From: DASWIG01 sp965371445
GTDB lineage: Bacteria; Acidobacteriota; Thermoanaerobaculia; Multivoradales; J023
Length of the DNA: 6,952 nucleotides
NCBI GenBank assembly: GCA_965371445.1
Contig: CBDUYN010000304.1
Span: forward strand, 1 to 6,952
Direction of reading: 5' to 3'
The notes beneath the pieces are model-generated. The model saw nothing but the letters and a program-made list of their open reading frames with translations. It made no database searches and was not told where the DNA came from. Made by a program: the position numbers and the translations under genes. Positions 1 to 3,650 of this stretch are shown piece after piece; position 1 is the first letter of the stretch; each line of letters opens with the position of its first letter.

Positions 1-462
1 TCCGTCACAGTCCCTGTAGGGGGCCGGAAAGGCGAGGGCGCGCCAAGAGGGGACCGGAGCGGCGCGGCTGGCTCTGCCAAAGTGGGTGGGACCTTAAAGG
101 GAGGTGACGAGAAGAGTACTTGGTGTCGCAGAACAATCAGAAGCCATCATCTCCCCTGCCAGACCGGAATCGGATGACGACGACAAGGAGACGCGCGTAC
201 GAATAGCCAGAGGCGATATCTCCGCACCAGAACGCCCTTGCCTCTGCCTTCCGGAGTGCCGCCCTTCGGGCCGAAGAGAGGAGAATAGACAGATCGAAGA
301 CTCGGAGAAAGGTCGCAGAACAACCGATGCAGGGGACGCCACAGCCGTGTCTTCCGTCGGTGGTGATTGTACGATGGGTGATTTCGAACGACGCCAAGAG
401 GTGGTTGAATGGGCGCCCCTGATCTTTGTCCGATATGCGGCCGAAAGCGGGCACCCCGCTGA
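1..462. other. Gene-free or unrecognised left flank
   Basis: I see no recognisable protein family here. One plus-strand reading frame (104-517, GTG start, 137 codons) and overlapping minus-strand frames (94-342 and 137-514) are open. Their translations are rich in Arg, Ser and Asp or are low in recognisable motifs, no family resemblance is apparent, and they overlap each other on opposite strands, so at most one could be real. The plus frame would run tail-to-tail 55 bases into the toxin gene. A purine-rich GGGAGGTGA at 99-107 resembles a ribosome binding site but overlaps the GTG start rather than lying upstream of it. A 12-base direct repeat (GTCGCAGAACAA) occurs at 124-135 and 312-323. The stretch may be decayed coding sequence; I assign no function. 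Confidence 0.4.
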
Positions 463-789
463 TTACGGGCCAGGCCGACGTCCCTGGCTTGACTCCCGCG
501 TTCGCTTCTCCCAATAGCCCGGTTTTCTCTTGAAATGCATCACCGCGGCGACAAAAACCTCCTCACCGTCAATACGGTAAATGATTCCGTAAGGGAATCG
601 CTTGACTCGACAGCAGCGGTACTCCGGGCTGACGAAGCCGCAACGGCGAGGGTTCTGGCGAATCTTGTTTGCCAGTTGACGAATCTCCCCCAAGAGTTCT
701 TCACCAAGCCCTTCCCGCCTTTCCTGGTAATATGCTGCGGCCTCCCGAAGCTCGCGCTTGGCTTCCGGGTGGAGGATCAGCTTGACCAT
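463..789 (-). CDS. RelE/ParE-family toxin of a type II toxin-antitoxin module
   Basis: A 108-residue protein of the RelE/ParE superfamily. Members are small toxins that either cleave mRNA on the ribosome (RelE branch) or poison gyrase (ParE branch); the sequence alone does not say which. Visible family features are the N-terminal HPEAKRELREAAAYY helix (residues 7-21), the central strand segment RVKRFPYGIIYRID (61-74) and the C-terminal signature VMHFKRKPGYW (83-93). The ATG at 787-789 is preceded by AGGAG at 795-799, a well-placed ribosome binding site. The start lies inside the antitoxin gene (13-base overlap), so translation is probably coupled. Family members usually end a few residues after the PGYW motif; this one carries about 12 extra residues (TRESSQGRRPGP), possibly from a lost ancestral stop codon. 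Family assignment is firm; the biochemical target is not established. Confidence 0.88.
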   Translation of the reverse strand: MVKLILHPEAKRELREAAAYYQERREGLGEELLGEIRQLANKIRQNPRRCGFVSPEYRCCRVKRFPYGIIYRIDGEEVFVAAVMHFKRKPGYWEKRTRESSQGRRPGP

Positions 790-1016
790 CCAAGCTCCTG
801 GCGAATCTCCTCAAAAGCTTGTTCGGCCGGGATCCCCTCAACATATCCATCTCGGTACTCGCGATAGCGTCTCTCGGCCTCATCGATCCAGGCGGGGTCG
901 ACCTCCGGCAGCCCCTCCCGGCGCAGGCTTCGGAGAAGCCGTTCGACGAGGGCTTCGCGGTCTTCAGCGGGCAAGAGCATCGCTTGCTCTTCAATTTTCA
1001 GGAGCTGAGGGCTCAT
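777..1016 (-). CDS. Addiction-module antitoxin (TIGR02574-like), partner of the RelE/ParE toxin
   Basis: A 79-residue acidic protein resembling the 'putative addiction module component' family (TIGR02574-like), small antitoxins found directly before RelE/ParE toxins. Features are the N-terminal helix with LLPAEDREALVERLLRSL (residues 14-31), a PAWIDEAERRYREYRDG segment (41-57) and a short C-terminal GIPAEQAFEEIRQEL helix (61-75); the first and last resemble the usual 'LP.EER..L.E.LL.SL' and 'IP.EE....LR' patterns. It presumably binds and neutralises the toxin and, with it, represses the operon. The ATG at 1014-1016 has a purine-rich AAAGGAAG shortly upstream. Its stop codon (777-779) lies inside the toxin gene. 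A palindrome at 1033-1052 is a plausible autoregulatory operator. No separate DNA-binding domain is obvious at this length. Confidence 0.82.
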   Translation of the reverse strand: MSPQLLKIEEQAMLLPAEDREALVERLLRSLRREGLPEVDPAWIDEAERRYREYRDGYVEGIPAEQAFEEIRQELGWSS

Positions 1017-1032
1017 GTGTAGCTTCCTTTCC

Positions 1033-1052
1033 CCGGCATCATGCCCTGCCGG
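1033..1052. promoter_or_regulatory. Candidate operator palindrome upstream of the addiction-module antitoxin
   Basis: CCGGCA (1033-1038) and TGCCGG (1047-1052) form a perfect 6-bp inverted repeat with an 8-base centre, and a nested GCATcATGC lies at 1036-1044. The site sits 17-36 bases upstream of the antitoxin ATG, where type II modules usually place the site for autorepression. No convincing -35/-10 pair is visible around it. The role is inferred from position and symmetry only. Confidence 0.4.
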
Positions 1053-1125
1053 ATGTGCTTGGGCTAGGGTATCAAGCCACAGCTAGGCCGTCAATGGGAT
1101 CTCCGGCAGGACTTTCCCCAATTCT

Positions 1126-1290
1126 TCACGCCTCCAGCGGCAGCAGCAGGATTCCGCGTTCTGGAGGCCGCAGCGGCGGCCCGATGCCGCGGCGCGAGCT
1201 AAAGAGGACCTGTTTAATGCCGTCTGCCAGGGCGTAGAGGCGGAATTCGGGCACGCCATAGATCCGCTGGGCGGCTCGCGCCAAGTGCTG
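1126..1290 (-). pseudogene. C-terminal remnant of an unidentified gene, truncated at the IS21 junction
   Basis: Reading leftward from about 1290 to a TGA at 1126-1128 gives about 54 residues of natural-looking protein, including AAQRIYGVPEFRLYALADG and ending PPERGILLLPLEA. Third codon positions are mostly G or C and the composition is that of a globular C-terminus. No start codon for it lies before the IS21-derived sequence begins on the other strand (about 1293); beyond that point the frame becomes an antisense shadow of istA. The simplest reading is a host or cargo gene whose 5' part was removed when the IS21 element inserted or by a later deletion. I do not recognise the family. The exact junction cannot be set to better than about 15 bases. 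It could instead be a chance open frame, but its amino-acid make-up argues against that. Confidence 0.5.
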
Positions 1291-1292
1291 GG

Positions 1293-2023
1293 CGCGCCGA
1301 GGTGGTGCTTGACCAGAAGGTCGAGACCTGGCTCGCTTGTCACCGCCGCGCCTTCGAGCTCTTCGGTGGCGTGCCGAGGCGGGTGCGCATCGACAACGCC
1401 AAGTGCGCCATCACTCGTGCCTGTGCGCGCGATCCGGAGGTGCAGCGGGGCTACGCCGAGCTCGCCGAGGGCTACGACTTCACCATCGACCCCTGTCCGC
1501 CGCGGGACCCGAAGAAGAAGGGCCGGGTGGAGGCCGGCGTCAGATTCCTCAAGCGTGGCTTCCTGCCGCTGCGCGACTTCCGCGACCTGGCCGACGCCAA
1601 CCGGCAGCTCTACGAGTGGGTGCTCGGCGAGGCCGGTAACCGCCTCCACGGCACGACCCATCAGCGCCCCTTGACACGCTTTACCGAGAGTGAGCGGATC
1701 CTGCTCCAGCCGTTGCCCGACGTCGCACCGGAGCCGGCGGCCTGGAAGAAGGTGAAGCTCCATTCGGACTGCCACGTACGTTTCGAGAAGAACCGTTACT
1801 CGGCGCCCTACCGGCTGATCGGCGAGGAGCTGTGGCTGCCTGCGACACCGACGGCGGTGCACCTCTTTCAGACTCACGTCCTGGTGGCGACCCATCCGCG
1901 GCTGCGAGGTCCTGGCGAGCGCTCGACCGTCGACGACCACCTGCCGCCCGAAGCTCTGGCCTTCAAGCGCCAGGACGGCCGTGGTGCCGCGAGCGGGCCG
2001 AGCGTCTCGGCGAGGACGGCTGA
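1293..2023 (+). pseudogene. istA: IS21-family transposase IstA remnant, 5'-truncated and frameshifted
   Basis: The translation from about 1293 (AEVVLDQKVETWLACHRRAF...) enters the integrase-type catalytic core of IstA, the DDE transposase of IS21 elements. The second catalytic Asp (RIDNAK, codon 1392-1394) and the catalytic Glu (KKKGRVEAG, codon 1530-1532) are present; the N-terminal helix-turn-helix and the first catalytic Asp are missing. The C-terminal domain follows (KVKLHSDCHVRFEKNRYSAPYRL, then TVDDHLPPEALAFKRQD). Near 1975-1982 one base appears lost: the family continuation (WCRERAERLG) is found in the next frame and meets a TGA at 2021-2023. The original frame runs on to 2183 through repeats as a non-native tail. 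No istB ATPase gene and no IS ends are visible, so the element cannot move itself. A GTG at 1302 could serve as an accidental start. Confidence 0.85.
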
Positions 2024-2050
2024 GGCGTCGGCTCGGGGTGTTGTTTTTTA

Positions 2051-2083
2051 CTGGGACCGCCGGCGGGACGCCGGCGGTCCCAG
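2051..2083. repeat. Perfect 14-bp-stem palindrome (REP-like)
   Basis: CTGGGACCGCCGGC (2051-2064) is the exact reverse complement of GCCGGCGGTCCCAG (2070-2083), separated by GGGAC. A run of six T (2043-2049 region, TTGTTTTTTA) lies immediately before it on the plus strand, so neither strand has the downstream U-run of an intrinsic terminator. Read through in the plus frame starting at 1981 it gives TGTAGGTPAVP-like peptide, a motif I recall as a spurious tail on predicted proteins from several high-GC environmental genomes. This suggests a dispersed extragenic palindrome rather than part of a gene. Confidence 0.75.
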
Positions 2084-2091
2084 CGGAAGAC

Positions 2092-2106
2092 GACCCCTTT
2101 GGGGTC
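2092..2106. repeat. Small perfect palindrome GACCCC-TTT-GGGGTC
   Basis: A 6-bp perfect stem with a 3-base loop, 8 bases after the larger palindrome and directly before an A/G-rich tandem repeat. The three parts look like one composite repeat element. Confidence 0.6.
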
Positions 2107-2117
2107 AAAAGGCAAGG

Positions 2118-2149
2118 CAAGAAGCCAAGAAGGCAAGAAGGCAAGAAGA
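2118..2149. repeat. Four tandem octamers CAAGAAGN
   Basis: CAAGAAGC, CAAGAAGG, CAAGAAGG and CAAGAAGA follow one another without gaps (2118-2125, 2126-2133, 2134-2141, 2142-2149). The strongly purine-biased run begins just before, at about 2107. The octamer is not a codon multiple, and no gene is supported here. Confidence 0.75.
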
Positions 2150-2181
2150 TGAGAGCCGGACGTGGCCTGCGGAAAGTCGAT

Positions 2182-2599
2182 GATTTCCGCCCTGAAATCC
2201 CGCACCGACGAAGAGCCGCAGCCGACCACCTTCCCCTCGGTACCCCCACGACCCTCGAACGGACGAGATTTTCCGCCGAAAATCTCGCACCGACGAAGCC
2301 GCCTGTCAGGTTCTACCGCGCTCCGTCGCCTCCACCCCTGCGCCGGGACACGATTTCCGCCAGGAATCTCGTGCCGGCGGCGAGAGGCCTCCGCGACCCC
2401 CCCGATCCAGGCCTGCCGCTCTGCGTCAGGACGAGATTTCTGGAAGAAAATCTCCTCCTGCCCACCCTCGGACCCCACCAAGGGACCCTCCGACACCTCC
2501 GGCTCTGCGTCACGACGAGATTTCTCGCCAGAAATCTTCTCCCGGCGAAGAGCAGGACGTGATTTTCTCGGGGCTTATCCTTGCAGACCTCAAAAATCA
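2182..2599. repeat. Array of diverged hairpin repeats with ~84-bp period
   Basis: Left arms containing GATTT start at 2182, 2267, 2352, 2435, 2519 and 2561, giving steps of 85, 85, 83, 84 and 42. Each of the first five is followed by a reverse-complement arm. Unit 1 is GATTTC/GAAATC (2182-2199). Unit 2 is a perfect 10-bp stem, CGAGATTTTC/GAAAATCTCG, with a CGCC loop (2264-2287). Unit 3 is CACGATTTC/GGAATCTCGTG with one wobble and a 2-base bulge (2349-2373). Unit 4 is GAGATTT/AAATCTC (2433-2454). Unit 5 is AGATTTC/GAAATCT (2518-2537). The sixth left arm pairs only with a distant AAAATCA (2593-2599). Flanks share short blocks: CGCACCGACGAAG after units 1 and 2, and CTCTGCGTCA before units 4 and 5. 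Open frames across the array mostly translate the palindrome as repeated RDF..KIS-like peptides on both strands, which I take to be a by-product. Confidence 0.75.
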
Positions 2600-2681
2600 T
2601 CCCGATTCGACCCCGAAAGACCGATCGAAGCCAGGTTATACCCCGATCCCGCTCCATCCCGCCCTTTCGCCAGATCTCCGC

Positions 2682-2711
2682 TTGACGTGGGATGACTCTA
2701 TGCCATAGGGT
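2682..2711 (+). promoter_or_regulatory. Possible sigma70-like promoter facing the 3' end of the PIN toxin gene
   Basis: TTGACG (2682-2687) and TAGGGT (2706-2711) are separated by 18 bases, an acceptable -35/-10 arrangement. The -10 overlaps a small palindrome, CTATGcCATAG (2698-2708). No plus-strand gene follows; a transcript would run antisense into the PIN-toxin gene. In sequence this GC-rich, a chance match is quite possible. Confidence 0.25.
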
Positions 2712-2742
2712 CTTGCCGACCGTACGACGACCAGAGGGGACA

Positions 2743-2773
2743 CGGCTCGGCGGCGCTTCGCCGGCCAGAGCCG
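2743..2773 (-). terminator. Possible stem-loop after the PIN-domain toxin gene
   Basis: CGGCTC (2743-2748) pairs with GAGCCG (2768-2773), and an inner GGCG/CGCC (2752-2755/2759-2762) closes a 3-base loop, leaving an asymmetric internal loop. It lies 32-62 bases beyond the toxin stop codon. There is no U-run on the minus strand, so it could stabilise the 3' end or assist termination but is not a textbook intrinsic terminator. Confidence 0.3.
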
Positions 2774-2804
2774 TTTCCGGACACAAAGGGTGGCGTCGAT
2801 CGGG

Positions 2805-3239
2805 TCACGTGCCGGCCTTCCGGGGTTCGGCCGCGAAGGGGTTGAGCAAAGGAGCCCCAGAGTCGGCCACGTCACCGACGTTGCGGGTGACCAGGGTCAA
2901 CCCATGCACCTTCGCAGTAGCAGCCAGGAGGCCGTCGAAAATCGGCCAGGAGCGGCGTGCGTTCATGCGTCCCCACTCTTCGGCCACCGTAGAGTCGATG
3001 CCCAGGATCCGCCCTTCGAAGGCCCTGTACACGGCCCGGAGCCAACTTTTCAGGGCTTCGGCCTGCTGCGGATCCTTTCCCCTCACCCCTTCGATCCCTT
3101 TGCGGATCTCGCCGAGGACGAGAACACTCAGGTGGAGCTCCGAGTCACGGACACCGCTCCACCACCGGTGGACGTTTCGATCAGAGCGCTCCTGTTTGCG
3201 GACCTCGGAGATCACGTTGGTGTCGAGCAAATAGCTCAA
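2805..3239 (-). CDS. PIN-domain toxin, VapC/FitB type
   Basis: A 144-residue PIN-domain protein, the fold of metal-dependent ribonuclease toxins. The N-terminus MSYLLDTNVISE is the FitB/VapC signature. Likely metal-binding acidic residues are D6, E44 (in LVLGEIRKGI) and D102 (in PIFDGLLAATA), with the conserved TRN motif at N120 and an acidic D123 after it. Length fits the usual 130-145. The start is a TTG at 3237-3239: it gives the canonical N-terminus, has GAGGT at 3246-3250 six bases upstream, and overlaps the antitoxin stop as TTGA, so translation is probably coupled and toxin yield kept low by the weak start codon. The last ten residues (AAEPRKAGT) are a loose tail. It probably acts on RNA, as related toxins cut tRNA or other structured RNA, but the target cannot be read from sequence. 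Confidence 0.92.
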   Translation of the reverse strand: MSYLLDTNVISEVRKQERSDRNVHRWWSGVRDSELHLSVLVLGEIRKGIEGVRGKDPQQAEALKSWLRAVYRAFEGRILGIDSTVAEEWGRMNARRSWPIFDGLLAATAKVHGLTLVTRNVGDVADSGAPLLNPFAAEPRKAGT

Positions 3240-3526
3240 AGCTTGACCTCGCGGCCGAATTCTCGGGGACGGGAAAGATCGACGCCCTCCAGTGGAGCGG
3301 CCTCCAAGAGCTGCTTGAGTCTCCCTTCCTGGGCTTCCGGAGCGAGGGCCCGGCGTAGCACCTGCCGCACCTCGGAGGCCTCCTGGGAGTTCTCCCGCAG
3401 CACCCGCGCGAGCTCGCGCAAAAGGGGGGCGTCCGCCTCCGGTGCCTGCACCTCCAGGCGAAGCAAACCGCGGCGACGCTGGCGCTTGCGGTAGCTGTCG
3501 ATGGCTTTCTTCTGGGCAAGGGGCAT
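3236..3526 (-). CDS. Antitoxin of the PIN-domain toxin (FitA/VapB-like)
   Basis: A 96-residue protein directly before the PIN toxin. The basic N-terminal part (KKAIDSYRKRQRRRG, residues 6-20) is followed by a strand-helix stretch, LLRLEVQAPEADAPLLRELA (21-40), that resembles a ribbon-helix-helix DNA-binding unit. The C-terminal DLSRPREFGREVKL is the kind of toxin-wrapping tail seen in FitA/VapB antitoxins, where an Arg near the end enters the PIN active site. The ATG at 3524-3526 has a strong ribosome binding site, GGAGGAAG, about 6 bases upstream. Stop TGA (3236-3238) overlaps the toxin's TTG start. Upstream lie two tandem 10-base repeats likely to be its own operator. Placement as antitoxin is secure from context; the precise subfamily is less so. 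Confidence 0.85.
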   Translation of the reverse strand: MPLAQKKAIDSYRKRQRRRGLLRLEVQAPEADAPLLRELARVLRENSQEASEVRQVLRRALAPEAQEGRLKQLLEAAPLEGVDLSRPREFGREVKL

Positions 3527-3548
3527 GGTGGCTTCCTCCGTACGACGT

Positions 3549-3570
3549 TATCCGGAAATATATCCGGAAA
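3549..3570. promoter_or_regulatory. Tandem TATCCGGAAA repeats, candidate operator of the PIN toxin-antitoxin operon
   Basis: TATCCGGAAA occurs exactly at 3549-3558 and 3561-3570, a 12-base period, and each copy carries the palindromic core TCCGGA. The pair lies 23-44 bases upstream of the antitoxin ATG, in the space shared with the divergent helicase gene. Direct repeats spaced by about one helical turn suit side-by-side dimers of a ribbon-helix-helix antitoxin. The A/T-rich TATAT between the cores is the only A/T-rich spot in this interval and may also form part of the operon promoter. Confidence 0.5.
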
Positions 3571-3609
3571 GGACCCTGTCGTCAAACCGGCTTGAGCCGC
3601 CGGAGCGCG

Positions 3610-3650
3610 TTGTCTTCGAGGGCTCCGTCGCCTTGTGCTAGGGTGGCATC
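3610..3650 (+). promoter_or_regulatory. Possible promoter giving a near-leaderless helicase transcript
   Basis: TAGGGT at 3639-3644, within TTGTGCTAGGGT, resembles a -10 box and ends six bases before the helicase ATG, so transcription would begin at about the start codon itself. No good -35 lies at the standard distance; TTGTCT (3610-3615) is 23 bases upstream. The purine stretch AGGGTGG could instead be a weak ribosome binding site. The two readings cannot be separated from sequence. Confidence 0.3.

Larger units (their letters stand above)
2024..2804. other. Gene-free, repeat-rich interval between istA remnant and PIN toxin
   Basis: No supportable gene lies in these 781 bases. The left two thirds are taken up by the palindromes, octamers and hairpin array listed separately. 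The remainder (2600-2804) shows a possible stray promoter at 2682-2711 and a stem-loop at 2743-2773. Frames that stay open here do so on both strands and carry no family motifs. Confidence 0.6.

Noticed and set aside
2043..2083. Intrinsic terminator from the 14-bp palindrome
   Set aside because: The T-run precedes rather than follows the hairpin on the plus strand, and the minus strand has an A-run after it, so no U-tract follows on either strand.
1083..2249. 388-codon minus-strand frame across the istA remnant
   Set aside because: Antisense shadow of istA joined to repeat translation; the IS21 signature is clear on the plus strand.
2182..2599. CRISPR array reading of the ~84-bp repeats
   Set aside because: Repeat copies differ strongly from each other, the intervening segments share blocks, and no cas gene is visible. 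CRISPR repeats would be near identical with unrelated spacers.
2162..2695. Possible repeat protein (RDF..KIS-like units) encoded by the hairpin array
   Set aside because: Similar peptides arise on both strands from the palindrome itself, spacing of 83-85 does not hold a frame, and no start signal or conserved fold is visible.
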